A DNA stretch of 64,000 bases from Aptenodytes patagonicus (lineage: Eukaryota; Chordata; Aves; Sphenisciformes; Spheniscidae). Location of the stretch: contig NC_134949.1 of NCBI RefSeq assembly GCF_965638725.1, forward strand, positions 43,056,151-43,120,150, written 5' to 3'. Positions within the stretch are counted from its first letter, which is position 1. Each line of letters starts with the position of its first letter. The notes beneath the pieces are model-generated. The model had not been told where the DNA came from. It searched no databases and was given only the letters and a program-made list of their open reading frames with translations. The translations under genes and the position numbers were made by a program. Below, piece by piece: positions 24,240-38,200 of the stretch.

Positions 24240-27200
24240 GCGCGGAGGGCGGGAGGCGCGCCGGCGCTGCCGGCCTGGGTGTGCGCGGCGGCGGCGGCAG
24301 CAGCAGCAGCGGGCTGGGGTGGGCAGGGCTGGGCCGAGCCGAGCCGAGGCGCGGCAGGGAGGCGGCCAGGCGGGAGGAGGATGCGGGTGCCGGTGGCGCG
24401 GAGGAGGGCAGGGTCCGCCGCGGGCAGTCCCCGGCGGCGGCGGTCCCGCCCGGCACCGGGCCGGGGGGTGAGGCGGGCGGCAGGGGCCCGCCTGCCCCCT
24501 CGGCCCGCCGCGACCCAGCCGCTCCTCCGCAGGCAGAGCCGCTCCAGAGCGGTGCCGCGGCACCAGCGTCCCTGAGCAGCGGCGCTCGGTGCCCGGCCGG
24601 GCTCGGCGTCCGCCCCCGCCGTCCCGGGCGTCTGCGGCCCGGCAGCCCGGGGGGAAGCGGTTCGGGGGAGGAGGAATAAATGTTTGTTTCCTCTTGCGTT
24701 TTGGTGGCACTGGCCTGCGGGTCGCCTGCAGGTCGGGCCTGGTCCGATCTAGCCCGGCGCTCCCTGGGTGGCGTGGGGTTTATTTTGAAAGCAAGCGGTC
24801 TGTCTTTTCCAATGTGTTGGCCGGGCGGTGGGAGGAATGTGTACAGGTAACATGTAGAGGTCGTTTCGTGTCATATTTTTACCCTTCTTTTGTGCCACCC
24901 ACCTTTGTCAACAGCATGAGTGCATTCTTGAGGACTAGTATGATTGTTTTGAAATGTATTTCAAACAGTTTAGAGAACCTTTTACGTGTGGACTTGTCGC
25001 CTGATACATTAAGGATTGTAAGAATTGATTTTTCAGCCTACGAGAAAGATTAGTGCATATGCCAGGCTCCAGTTTTTGCTAAACAGATGGTACTCTTTTT
25101 CTTTAAACGACATCTTAAAGACACTTTTAGTTTTCTTGATGACTGAAGAGGCCACATATAGGCCCCTATATGTGATTGTGTATCCTACCTGCTCTTCTCT
25201 ACCTCTCCAAACTGTGCTCGCTTACGACTTTAAAATAGACCTGTCTGTTCTGAAGGTTAAGTAGCAAAGCGATGCACCCCGAATAAGTGTCTTGATTTTT
25301 TTTTTTTTGTTATTTTTTTTTGGTTTTTTAAGTGATGTGCGAAGACTGATGCTACATGTTTCTTCAGACTAGCTGGAGAAGTACCCTCATTTGCAGTGTC
25401 TGATGTTTTTAAGAAGTGACAGAAGTTTTCAGTAACTATCCAGACTGTTGGATGTTGATGTTCTTTGAAAGAAAATGTTCTTAACTTGTGGAAACTTTTA
25501 GATGGGCAGTCTAAAACTGTAAAATGGAATAAAAAGCATCTACAGGCTGTTAGAAAACCATTGCGTGTTAAAGATTGAAGATTACTATTTGTTAAATTAA
25601 CTTTGAGTAACTAAATTGAGACATTTTTGTTCATTATATAGTAAATTGGTGATTTTCACTAGTTAAGCAATCTGGTAGAATTTTATACTGTTCCTTTGGT
25701 GTGTAAAGTTGAGTATGTGTACAAAAGATGAGGAAAGAAGTTAATATATATTGTGTGCTGTAACACCAACCTGAATCTTTTGATATGCAATAAATACCAC
25801 TTGTCTAACTAGTCCTGAGGGTTTTTTATTTGATTTTTCTGGAAATGCTGAGTATCTGACTATACCTTATTTACAGGGTAGTATTTACATGGGTTTCAGT
25901 GTGTATTCCCTTAGTCCTTAAAATCCCTTTGTGCAGATAAGCTTTAAAAGAGAAGGATGTTTTTAATGTTGGTGGTGAAGACTGGCTGTTAAAAGAGCAT
26001 TTCTGGAGTGTCTGTTAAAAGCTTGAGGATTCTGTACTGGAGCAGAGCTGTATTGTGACAATACAATCTGTGACAGACCTGCCCACTGAACAATGTAGTG
26101 CATCTGTGTTCAGTCATTTTTGAAGGTCAGGGGCCTTAATACTCAATGATTTCCCCTCTTTAAGAAAATAGCACCATATTCTTATGTAAGTAGTAATGTT
26201 GGAGCATATAATCAGTTCTTACATTTGTATACATACATGAAACTGATGGGTTTTTTTATACGACTGTCAAATTCTTTCCTGGTTTCTTATGTTTCATGCT
26301 ACTGTTATCTGTTACGCATCTCTTTCAGATATTTTTTTCCGTGCTTTTTTTTTTAATCAGACTTTTGCTTCTTACTGTCTTTTTGTTTTGACTAATTTGA
26401 ATTACTTTCAAAGTTTTTTGAGGGGCATTTTTGGAAGTGTTTGTTTTTATATGGGCTCTATGGCTTTGCATTTTGCCATGAGATACTGTGAACACAGTAT
26501 GAATGTTGTAGGAAAGATGGTCTTGGGAATAGTGAAAAATTACTTAAATGCTGGAGTGCTGGAAGAGCTATTTATTTATTTATTTGTGAAAGGCTCAGCT
26601 TACAGTGATTCAAGTAATTTTGGTAAGAAGAGGTAGAAACTGCTGAAAATGTGAATGCTCTAAGAAATTGATGATGGGACTGCTTTTGGTGGCTTTTGTG
26701 TGGTATCCTGCTGACTGAGTTCATGGGCCTCCCTCCCTCCCACAGGAAAGCAAGCTGAACTTGTGTAATAGACTCTTGTTTCGAAGGATATTTATTCTTT
26801 CTTCTTATCACAAGTTCAGTTTAGTATGACAGTGTACATACCGCTGTTTTCTATTAGCTTTGTTGTAAGATGGAACAGCAAAGCATATAAATACCATTTG
26901 GTGGTGAAGTACAACAAATAACATCAATTGCTCACGTAGTACTCACAGAATGATCTTACAGTATATGATAAATGGATGGAGAACTGCTGGCTAACTGATA
27001 CACCTTGGAAAGAGTTGCTAGAGAGAATTATTCCTGAACGTTATTGTTCCTGAAAGTCTTAGAGGAGTTAATCTACTAGACTCGAGACTTTTTTTCATGA
27101 AAGGTTTGGAAGTAATTAATAATACTTGCAGGAGAACAAGATGGATAGGTACTAAGCAGGGAGGGCAGAACAACTGTACAAAAACATCCAGAATTCATGT

Positions 27201-29274
27201 GAAGTTATGCTAGTAAAACAAAGTGCACCATAGTGCAGCCATATTCAAAGTGATGCATTGAAGATAAGCAACATAGGTATGGGGTTGTATCCTGAAATTT
27301 ATTGACTGGTGGGATATGTAAATATGAACAAGCAGTTCAGCAGAAGCTCCCAGTATAATGCTTTGATTAAAAAAATGCGTACTATATTCCTTGATTTATT
27401 TTTTTTAAAGGTGGTTTACTGGTTAAGAACAAGGAGATGATTTTTGGCTGAGCATGTGGTAATACTAATGATGAAGTTTTGTCTTTAAAAGTCATTGTTA
27501 AACAATGAAGAGTGTGGAAAAGAGTTAAGAATTATTTTAGTAATGCCTTATGGTGAAAGGCTTGAAAAAACCCTGTTCACATTATCAGAAATAGTGAGAA
27601 GCACCTTTTTTGCTCCTTGTAAACACTTTCTTACTGAGATGCAGTGCTTTATTCAGTTTATACTTAACAAGATCCAGTGCCTGGAAAGTGAAGCTGAATG
27701 GGATCAAATTGAAAGGCACAAGTGGTAAACGGTGAGGGTGAGTAATCATTGTGATGAAGAAAAGAGGTCAATGGTGGATTATCCAGCTCTTGATGTTTTC
27801 AGCTTGAGTTTGGATGTCTTTCTAGAGACCAAATGCAAGCTTTTGAATTCCACACATGGATAACTGGGTGGTGTTTCAAATCCATGAATATAGAGGAGTG
27901 TAGATTCTGTTGGGGTGACTCCGATTCTGTGAGCGATGTACCACCTCTTTCATATACATGAATTCTTCAGCCGGATTGTGAAGTGCATGGATGACCAGAG
28001 AGAGGGAGTCCTGTGGGTGTAGATCTCAGGGTGGACATGGTGTTGGCTGCCCTGCAGTGTGATATGGTAGCTCCATTATGAGAGATGCAGAGCAGCCTAG
28101 GATGGCACAGTAACACTGGACTGTGTAGTCCCTGCTGGTTTATTTCCTTCTCCCAGTGTTCTGGTGACAGTTACAATAGCAAGCTCTGCTTCTATTTATA
28201 CAGTGTAGCCCTAGTATGAGAATGTTATTCGTACTGTTTGTACTTGTTATCCTTTGACCAAATGATTTTAATAAGCCTTCTGACTTTAAATTCCTTGGAT
28301 CTTCTAAACGAGAACAACTTCCTGACTGTTCTGTGGTAGGTGATGATGGGCTTGGATGTTTTATTTTGAAATCCAAGACTGGGGGGGGAATCTTTAGGAA
28401 ATGCATTTTGTTTGTATTGCTCCTTTTTGTTTGGAAAATATTCTTGGTGTGTGGCCTAATATGGCCTGAACTGCCAAAGGTATTCCAGCTGTTCAGGGCT
28501 GCATCTCTTCCTAAATGGTAAGAACCATTACTGGGGGGGAAGATCTGTTTTGTTACTGCTATGTAGTGCATTCACTAGTGTCATTAAGTTGTGTGGGATA
28601 TGTTTGAGAGATGGAAGTTATTGGTTATTACAGATCTCTCTTGGTGAAAAGTGTTGGCTGTGGAAGTTGGTTGTTTGGGTTTTGGGTGGTTTTTTTTTTT
28701 GCTTGGGGTGTGTGTTTGTTTGTTTGTTTTTTTCCTTACTCTAAAGTCAGCGAAAAATCTTCCAGCAAAGTTTGAAGAAAATTCTAAGAGTCATGGGCTC
28801 TGGCAGCAATTACCCCAGCTGGAAACCTTCATTTCTATCTTTGTTTCTCTCCTTGTGGTTCAATTTGTAACTACCTAGAAAGTTAGAAGCACGATATCTC
28901 CTTGTATTCCTTGATGGTGGTGTGAAGAAAATGGGTAAACTTATTGTAGATAGCTTTAGCTCCAATTTCTTCTGTTTAAAATATCGGTGAAAAGCCCGAT
29001 TTTACAGTCTGACTCTATTCCCTGTGGAATTCTGTTGATATTGTCGGGGATTTATTGGGCTGCAGATTGTTCTCAATTGTCCTGTAAAGGTACAGGACTT
29101 AGTCTGTAGTTTAGTCACGATCACTGTAGGGACTAAGCTTACATTTGTGAGCTCATTCAAAGATCAGTTATTGTTTATTGTATTACTTAAAAAGGAAGAT
29201 GGAACCATGAAGTCTTAGACAAATTAGCATGCTTAATATTGAGGGTTGAGTCTTGCTTCGTGGATCGTAGTTAG

Positions 29275-29650
29275 CTTTATAGTTTGAGGCCAGAGGGGAC
29301 TGCAGATCTAATCCAGCCTTCTAATGCAGGCATTGAGGGTTTTTTAATGAACTAATTCTTTTTATAGCCAGGATACTACTTATAAAGTAAAAAAGAAAAT
29401 AAACAAAATCCTACAGTAACAGATGATACTGTATAGCTGGGAAAGTTGCCCCCAAATTTAATTAGTCTGTTTAAGACTTAAACCTGTTTCTAGTCTAAAT
29501 TTAATTTGTTTCTGTTCATTACATCTTGAGAGATATCTATCCAAATATAGGTCTGCCTGTATTTATTTAATATGCTGAATGATTATCAGATCCCTACACT
29601 GGTGTTATGGTCTGCAGTCCTACTGACTCTCTTGAGTCTCTCATTAAGAT
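29275..29650 (-). mobile_element. Ancient CR1/L3-like relic, antisense
   Basis: Scattered phrases match in order an old amniote CR1 3' region read on the minus strand: GAGGCCAGAGGGGACTG with ATCTAATCCAGCCTTCTAAT, then AACCTGTTTCTAGTCTAAAT with TTAATTTGTTTCTG, then ATTATCAGATCCCT. All are strongly diverged with indels between them. This is much older than the other CR1 copies here. The call rests on pattern memory, so boundaries and subfamily are uncertain. Confidence 0.5.
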
Positions 29651-30419
29651 GTGTTCCTTCATTCTTTCAGTGTTTTCATGGCATTGCTCTGAGTGCAATA
29701 GCTGTTGTAGTAGAGAACTTTAGAACAGAGCACTATTCTAGCAGTCACACCAGGGCCAGTTGCAGTAGTAAAGCAACTTCCACATTCTTACTCGGCATTC
29801 CCCAGTTGTATAGACTGTTGTACTGGTCTTGTTGGGAACTGCATCACGCTGGAAGCTTGTGTCCAGATGATTACCCACTTCCAGGTCTTCTCAGTGCTTT
29901 CTGGATAGTTTCCAGGATGGGTCTTCATTTTAGATATGATTTGGCTTTTGTTGGTATTTAAAAAACCTTATTCTGGCCTGTCCCAATCTTCCCCAAGTAA
30001 TATAAGCTACGTTGTATCAGGAACAGAGAATATTGTTTATCCCCCTTTCTCCCCCTGTTATAAAACTTACCTCTAACTGTTGTTTACTCCTAGGTTGCAG
30101 ACAACCATGAAATAGGGTGGGGTCAAAATACAAGCTCTGTAGGATGCTTAGTGTCCTCTCAATAGTATTTTCATATTGACAGTCCCCTGAGGTTTTAAAA
30201 ATGTGAGCTCCTGAAAAGAGCAAGAGGGTTTCTTTTGGCCAGCATAGTCCTTAACTAGGACAGTATGTGTAATAGTCACAAAATGAATCATACAAATAAA
30301 GATTGTTCATCTCTAGTTTTTGATACATGCAAGATAGACCACATTAACTTTCTTTATATTCTAATTTCTTAATCAAAATATCAGACAATACTAAATCAAA
30401 CACTTTGGACATTAACTGG

Positions 30420-30982
30420 TGTCCTGGTTTTGGCTGGGATAGAGTTCATTCTCTTCCTAGTAGCTGGTACAGTGCTGTGTTTCGGATTTAGGGTGAGAAC
30501 AAAGTTGATAACGCACTGATGTTTTTGCTAGGTAATGCTTACACTAGCCAAGGACTTTTCAGCTTCCCATGCTCTACCGACCGAGAAGGCTGGAGGTGCA
30601 CAAGAAGCTGGGAGGGGGCACAGCCAGGACAGCTGACCCAAACTGCCCAAAGGGACATTCCATACCATGTGATGTCATGCTCAGTACATAAACTGGGGAA
30701 AGCTGGCTGGGGGAGGGGTGACCGCTGCTCGGGGACTGGCTGGGCATCAGTCGGCAGGTGGTGAGCAATTGCACTGTGCAGCACTTGCTTTGTATATTCT
30801 TATTATTATTACTATTAGTAGTATTTTACTTCAATTATTAAACTGTTCAACTGTTTTTTATCTCAACCCATGAGTTTTCTCACTTTTACTCTTCCAATTC
30901 TCTCCCCCCTCCCACCGGGGGGGCGGGGAGTGAGTGAGCGGCTGTGTGGTGCTCAGTTGCTGACTGAGGTTAAACCACGACA
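30420..30982 (+). mobile_element. Solo LTR of avian endogenous retrovirus, sense, in ZDHHC17 intron 1
   Basis: The element begins TGTCCTGGTTTTGGC and ends GGTTAAACCACGACA. The 5-bp flanks are ACTGG (30415-30419) and ACTGT (30983-30987), one mismatch apart, which marks an independent insertion. The U3 CRE has decayed to TGATGTCA (30670-30677), with TACATAAAC downstream. An ATTAAA polyadenylation-like hexamer lies at 30837-30842 on the ZDHHC17 sense strand. No retroviral coding sequence flanks it. Confidence 0.93.
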
Positions 30983-32439
30983 ACTGTGTTTGACCATTAC
31001 TACTTCTTTATCAACTGAAAGTGCTGGGTTTATTTTTCTGTGAAGCCATGGTACTTAGCATTACTAGTCTTTGCTTTTTTGTTAATTCTATATCAAACCT
31101 AGAAAAGCCAGCAATAGCTTAATGGTAACCATTTATAACCCATGTTATCTTTTATGCAGATCACTGGAGTTTCTTCAGGCTTAATGAAAAACAGTATTTA
31201 CATATTTTGAACTATATGGTTGACCTAAACAACCATACTTTAAAGTACTTTAAAGAAGTTTAATAATAATTGTTGTTATATTAGAAAGCATTTATCATGG
31301 CAACAGGACATGATTTAAATTTTTTTGCTTTTTCCTCAGCTGTTTTTGTTCTGCACTTACAGGACACTTTCAAATTTTGTGGTTTTATTGACAGTTCTAT
31401 CATTCTTATGTTGTAATCTTGACAACTTTTGTCCATTTCTTTTGTTGTTAGGATCCTGCTTGCCCTTCTAGGGATAGGGAAGTCTTGTATCCTTTTGCTT
31501 GCCTTTCAGTTTACCGTATTTTTCTAATTTGTCACACTCATTGTCAGTGCTTCTCTTGCCATTTTTACAAGATTTTTTTTGTTTTACAGTTGTTCTCACT
31601 TCCCTTGTAAGCTATGCAGTTTTTCACCACTCTGAGCTTTTTCTCAGTGGTAACATTGTGGCTTCTCGGGCATCTAGTAAAACACTTAAATTAGATTTCA
31701 ACTATTTACAGTTTTTCTTCTACATATTTTCTTCTGATTTGGGCAGTAATTGATTTTTAACTTTCTGAAACAGGCCCTCTTAAAGCATCAGTGATAAATG
31801 TCTGGTTTGACCTGAATTTGTGTTGACTCAGTTTGCCTTTACTTGTTAAGCACAGACTTTATTTCTCTCAGGTTTCACAGAATTTTAGTTTTTCAACAGC
31901 ATTTGTTTCACTGAGTTTACCTGTTTGCTCAGGAAAGCAATGAGACATTATAAATGTGGAAGAGGGTTACATTTTAACTTTGTAGAATCCAGTTAATGGA
32001 ATTAAGGAGGAAAATGTTTGTTTGCTGTTTGTTTGAAAACTGGATGATATTGCCATTGATACTGACATGTTTAGATGTGAGCAGCCTTAGTAATTGATAT
32101 TTCAGCATGCACGCTGTCCTGTGCTGCTTTTTAAAGACAGTATGAGATAAAGATTTGACTTTCATAGCATCCTTGTAGTTGAGAGAAACACTGGGGTCTG
32201 TTACAGATGAGACTGTAGGACAAAGGCAAAAGCTTTTTCTGAAGTCAGAGGGAGTCTGGCTGAATTGAACCCTCAGGCCTGTCATGCCCAGTATGTGGTG
32301 TAACATTAGACTACAATTTGTCTTGTGCAATTTTGAAATCTAGTAATTTCTTCCTATACTTGTAGGATGCCCTGAGGTCTTTAGAAGTGTTTCCTTGATT
32401 GTCTCTGTAAGGGGGAAGGTGCCAAAAATGCAGGGTAGT

Positions 32440-32492
32440 GGGAATGCTGCGGTCAGAGCTGGGAATGCTGCGGTCAGAGCTGGGAACGCTGC
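32440..32492 (+). repeat. 21-bp tandem repeat, about 2.5 copies
   Basis: The unit GGGAATGCTGCGGTCAGAGCT, with its last base dropped, recurs exactly at 32440 and 32461, followed by a partial, slightly changed copy from 32482. It is a small minisatellite-like duplication inside intron 1. Confidence 0.9.
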
Positions 32493-35176
32493 TCAAGACC
32501 AGGGGAAGATGAAGATGACTCAAGAAGGAGGGAGCGCAGTAGCTCTCCCTAGTAGAGAAGGAGGACATCAGTGTGCTTTGAAAACACTTGTGTTGTTGGC
32601 TTTGAAGGATGTGGTTTCGCGATTGAGTTTAAGCTGGTCTAAAGCCATGGTGGAACCCAGACACAGTCCCTTACCCTTCCTGGGATTAGCTCTTGCAATT
32701 GTGTGGCCAGTAGGTGAATTGGGATACTTCTTGCTTTGTGAGTCTGCGACCTGATCTAACTGAAACCATTACTGTGCTGTTGTGAGAACTGGTAAGAGAT
32801 AATGGAGAATGTGCAGCCAGGACTGAGTGTGACCATGCCTTCTGATGGCAGGTCAGTTTTAGCTTGACTTAAGCTGATTGTGAAACCTACCTTTAAACAC
32901 TTCTAGCTGCATGCATCTGCCAGTGGTGCTTGTCTGGTCCCAGGATGAGCCAGTACAGGGAAGTAAATCAGTAGAAAATGCATTCAATTAAAAAAAATTT
33001 GTGAATAACTTTCTGCCAGTTCACTAAACATACTCATTGTAGGATCAAGTGCACTGTAGTACTGACAGAAGGTAGAGGGTGAGCTGGTGTGACCAGTTTG
33101 GAAGGTTAAGAGTCAGATAGAATGGGACTGTTCTTAACTGTCAGACCACAGATTTACTAAGCTGTCTCTCATATGCTGCAGAAAATTGACTATCAGCATG
33201 ACTAGAAGCACCTTTCATGCACTTCCTAGTTGTGGTAGATGAACCAGCCTGTGTTTATCATAAGTGGAAATGAGAGTTTGCTTAGTTGACTATTGATTTG
33301 AAGCTCCATTTGCCGGTTCAGAGCTGTGATGGGAATGGTGAATTGAAGTTTTCTGTGAGGACTGAGTGCAACTTGTACTGACTTTCTTTTTTTCTGTATC
33401 TGCTAAGGAGAAAAGAGGGTCCATAGCTAAACTGGCTGCTCATTCTGTCATGTGCATTTGCCAGTGCTCTAATTCTTGATTTAACTTTTGCACTGTTCCT
33501 CAGAGACAAGTTAGCTATAAACTCACTAAGCAGCATAATTTACATTTGAGTGTAGCTTTGGCAAATACTTGCTGGATAAAGCAGAACCTCTAGTTTACTT
33601 TTTTTTTGAATATGTGATGTTACCAGGTTTGAAAACTGAATGAAGAATCTTGATCTCTGAAAAAGAGTTTTCAGAATATTCTTTTCTGGGAATTATAAAA
33701 AGAGGAGTGTTTTTCCTCAAAGTAGCTGAGGATCAGGATTGAGCTGGATACATACTTAGGTGCATTTTTCAAGTTTAGCATTTTAAAAGAGTGAAATGCA
33801 TAATTGGTTGTAAGTTACACTCATGATGACTGACTGCTAATGCTAGGTCTCTCAGGGATTTTTTTTTTTAAGTTGAGAGGTCTGCAAGGTTATGTACTCT
33901 GAGACCTAGACCTGTTTAAATCACTTGGAAAAAAAAAAACAGTTTTATTTCTGTTGAAATCCTGAGGTTTTTGGCTGAGAACACAATGCAACACTCCTTG
34001 AAAAGAAAGCCAAAAAAGATGTATGCACATGTTAATGTAAGTTGCTGACTAAAACAAAACTTTAAAGTAAGCTTTAAACGATAGTATTTTAAGCTTTTAA
34101 TTTTTTTAACCTTTACAAACACTATAAACACAGCTGTTTTACATAACACTTGCTGGTGACACTACGCATGCAAATACAAGGCCTCTGAACAGCCTACTTG
34201 TGAAGCTTTTACTTCCTGAAGTATAACACTGTTCAAATTAGGAGCATCTGTAAGTAAATGACTAGAAAGCAATCCATTGGTTGTGGATGCTTGCTTTGAA
34301 GAAACAAAACTTACTCGTTACCAGCTGTGTCTTAAATCACATGATCTCTGACCTCTGCATAGAGTGGTTGGATGAAGGGCTCTAGTTGAGCATCTCTAAC
34401 TCGTTGTTATATAAAAAATTAGATCTACGTTGAAGAGTATGTGGATTATTCTGTGTGATGGCTGACTGTTGCTTGTGGGTGGAACTGTATCAGCAAAAGG
34501 ACTACTTTATCGTCTTTGAGATGAGGCTTTTCTCAATCTATTTTGCCGCTTTTTAAAGAAAGCATTGTCAGCTTAAACTGTAACTTGCTTTCAAAAAAAA
34601 TAATTATAGTATTAGGTACAGATTTTTTTTCTATTCTGTATGTATTCTAAAACCAGCTTCTCCAGGGATTTTCTTAAATGCATCTTTTCTATTGGTGTGT
34701 CAAGAAACCGTGCAAATAGGCTAAAAATTTAGGAGGGAAACCAAACAGACTTCACAGGATGCTGTCAGATGTGAAAAGTAATAGAAAACAGTGACAGAAT
34801 TGGCATTGAATGGAAAGGGTTTTTTGTCACGTCATACTCATTTTGTGTAGTTTAATACTATAAAAGGGGCAGGGAGAATCCCAGTGTAAATTGTAAGGGT
34901 CAAAGTAAGGCGAGTCTGATAGTATATATTTGCAAGCCAAACACTGAACTGTTTTTTGATATATAATATGACCAGTTAAGATTAAAAAAGAAAAGTGATA
35001 TTGCACACTTTCTTCATGGAGAATGTAGTCTGGTTTAGATGGAAGTTTTCTACCATGTATTAGCTAAACTGAAGGTGTATATGCATCATCCGAGTTCAGA
35101 CAGCCTAACAGCTCATAGCTGCTGAACGCTCTGCCTCCTCAGACTGATGAACCTATACAGCCCTGCAGAATTCTTC

Positions 35177-35202
35177 TTTTTTTTTTTTTTTTTTTTTTTT
35201 TT
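35177..35202 (+). repeat. 26-T homopolymer
   Basis: An unbroken T run in intron 1, preceded by TTCTTC and followed by CCCC. No adjoining retroposed sequence or target duplication was recognised. Confidence 0.9.
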
Positions 35203-38200
35203 CCCCTGGCTAGGACTTCATGAGAATATGAAAAGGATCAAACTGCTTCTGCTTGATGACAGTCAACAGTTAGAGTAGCTGTTACTGGTTTCACCCTACA
35301 TCTTACTGCTGTTTCTAGGCAAAGAAAAAGCTACTCTTCTTGTGCCTGTAAAGAATTAAATGCGATTCTCTCTAAAATTAAGACACAGAGGCTAAAGTGA
35401 TCGTTTCTGTGACTTTGTGTTGCAGAATTAGGTGAAGGGGTACAGGCAGGGAAGTTATCATGGACTTTAGAAGAGGAACTTCCATTAAAAATTTTAAAAT
35501 AAATACCAGTAGTATCTCTTTTTTTTAGGAATGCAATGAATTGATTTGCTTGTACTTACATTGTGAGCATTTTTCTATTAATATTAGTGCATGAGTGGCT
35601 AGTATTTGTGTATATAAACTGATGTGGTTGTTTGTAATATGCAAATTACTATAAATAAATTTGTATAGACTCTTGCACTTTTTTAAAAGTAGGAGGAAAA
35701 CTGGGGAAGATTACTACAAAGCACTATGTTCTAACAAATGAACAGAGAAATTGAACACACAAACACAGGTGAAGGAATTCTTTACTATTAACCTCCAATA
35801 GTCCCTGTTAAATATAACACACATACATGAGGATTATTTTATTATTTAGCTTTCCTGAAATAGTATGCCTAGTTGCAGTCACTCCCAATTTTATCATGAT
35901 TCTTTCAACTGCAGCCAGATATGGAAGTAGTTTAGTCATCAATAAAAAAATAATATTATGATTTCTTCTGTTTTCATTAAGAAACAAAGGCAACAGTATG
36001 CAATATTTTATGGAAGGTAATACTTTTTATTTCCACATTTTTATTTTAGAACTTGTTAGTATTTTCTCTTTAAGTGTGAATTATCTTGGTCACCATTCAG
36101 AATTTGACTGTCTGACTTTGATCATGGTATCGCTTCCTTGCAGCAATGTTGCATAATGTTAAAGGAAAAGCAGTCCTAGCCATCTGTTAATGCCTACCAG
36201 AGCCACGCGTAGCAGCTGTAAGCAGCAGTATTTTCCTCCCTTCCTTATGTCCAAGCAGGCATATTGACCTGTTCATATGCTCCTGCTATATATAATTGCG
36301 AATTATGAAATTGCTATCTCGGAATAATTCAGTCTTGGTCATCTTATTCTTTCATGCGTAACTACTTAATTTTTTTTCTGTGAATACTGTTCTCAGAATT
36401 CTCCTTAAGCTTATTTCATTTTGGCTTTTTTATTGGAAAAGATTAAAAGATTTGAATACTGAGGGGAAATGAGCATGACTTTACTTGCGCATTTGGTTAT
36501 GAGGAGAACTGATTGTGAATGCCGGTATTGTTAGTGCTCATTTTTGGGAGCTGTGCTTACTTTTTTCCCCCTCTCTGCCGCACTTCTTCCTCTTTTTCCT
36601 TTGGCGTTATTTTTCATATTTTGCTTTATCTTCTGTTTCCCCATCTTACTGGTTCTGTTTTCCAGATGAGGTTCCCTTTTCTCCTCTAGCGTGTTGTGTT
36701 CTTTTTTTTTCTCAAAACACTTTTTTTTTTTAGCCTTATTCTCACTCTTCCAAGTTTTTTCCTACCCTGCATTACTTATGCATCTGTGCAAGCAATCTGC
36801 ACATTTTGTGACTAATGAGTAATGACAAACTAGTCACAGATGCATATGAGTGATTAGGGCACTGTCAAAGGATAGTCACTGAAGTAGAAAGTTCATCTAG
36901 AAAGAGTGACCCTTAGGCAGTAATTGGGGAACCAAATTTTATTTTTCTAAATAAGTAAAAACTGTCCCTCTCGCAGCCTTCTAAGCCAACCAATTCTACC
37001 AGTTTCTAGAAGTAGCATCATTTTCTTCATCCTGTCAGCCTGACTTTCTTGAATATTTAAAAGCTGGAGTGTGTTGTTACATGATTATTTAGCCAAATTA
37101 ACAATTGGCAGTTGCCAAAATGTTTCTGCTACCTTCTTTTTACTTGCTTTCCCTCTACCAGTGGCTCTAGAGCCTGTCTTTTCACAGGAGAAACAGACTG
37201 AACTTGCTGTCCCAGTGAAAGAATCAGGTTTTTCTGCTTCTTGTTTAATTTTTTTCCCCCCCTCTAATGAATTGAGTGGGCTCACTGCTACCACAGCTCC
37301 GAGTACCAAAGCTAGCTTGAGTTAGGCAGCAGGAACACGGAGCCAAGAGCAGTGGGGGAGAGTGGGCAGAGAAATGACCTTTCTCTTTTAGCAATGGTAA
37401 ACTGCTAATTTGGCTCAAGTCATGCTTGGAAATGGCTCCTTGAAGCAGGATGAAGTAAGTAGAGATTTAGTGTTTGCAACCTGCTTATTGTAAATCAGTG
37501 AAATCAGGCTTCTGCTCTGTTACCTTCTGCTTAGTATTCCTGACTTTCAGCTGGGGAAGAGCCATTGTCGGTAGAGATCAAAATATCAAAAAATAAATGC
37601 GTTTGGATTTCAGTTAGTTTTTCATCTTTGAATTAGCTGTTAGTGGTTTTTAACAGTGGATCATCACTGTAAAATTAAATTTTCCTGGAATAAATATTTT
37701 CATCATAAAAGGAAAAATATTTTAACACTTAAGAATATTGTTGAAGCCACTTGTGAATGTGGTATATGTTCTAGGCTCAAGGTGTTATGTTGTTACTTTA
37801 TTATCAATCTGTCATATGTTTTAAAAAAATCATAGTAGTTTCAAGAATTTTAACTATTTTCCTAAAATTTGTGTGAGGGCGTATGAATTTAGAGTAGATT
37901 CATTCTTTCGTATTTTAGGTGAGAACTTAAAAGCCAAATGGTGACAGTGAAACTGACAACACAAAAAGTTCTGTGAAAGGCATGATGTAAACATGATATA
38001 AATCATTATTTTTCACTTTTTTATGCTTATTCCTGTTCCTTTAATAATGATGGGCAAGTAATCTAGATCAATATAGGATTTTCTCTTCTGTCCAACAGGT
38101 TGGAGGAAGTAATCTGTATTTTGTGCGTTTTAATCTTCTGTTAAACTCCAAAAATAGATGCTGTCTGAATGTCGTACTTACGATTTCTTTCTAGCTTAGC

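Larger units (their letters stand above)
23465..24680 (+). promoter_or_regulatory. ZDHHC17: CpG-island promoter of ZDHHC17
   Basis: GC content rises sharply at about 23465 and falls back to AT-rich sequence at about 24680, with many unmethylated-type CpGs across exon 1 and the start of intron 1. There is no obvious TATA box. GC boxes (GGGGCGG, Sp1/KLF type) lie at 23854-23860, 23955-23961 and 23973-23979. A perfect YY1-type motif, CAAGATGGCGGC, covers 24043-24054 and includes the start codon. CCCGGCATGC at 24013-24022 resembles the core of ZNF143 sites. This fits a broad, housekeeping-like promoter. The transcription start is not determined, and divergent transcription to the left is possible but unsupported. 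Confidence 0.85.

Noticed and set aside
23898..24710. 270-codon open frame on the minus strand across the CpG island
   Set aside because: It is very rich in Pro, Arg and Ala, has no domain and lies antisense to exon 1. High GC removes stop codons in several frames here, so length alone means nothing.
24589..25053. 154-codon + strand open frame at the start of intron 1
   Set aside because: It spans the sharp GC-to-AT change, has no homology I recognise and has no acceptor or donor context making it an exon.
25720..25830. Intronic polyadenylation site (AATAAA near 25789 with a T-rich stretch downstream)
   Set aside because: A single hexamer in AT-rich intron sequence is expected by chance, and no transcript evidence is available.
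29572..29961. 129-codon + strand open frame in intron 1
   Set aside because: It overlaps the ancient CR1 relic on the opposite strand and has no recognisable product.
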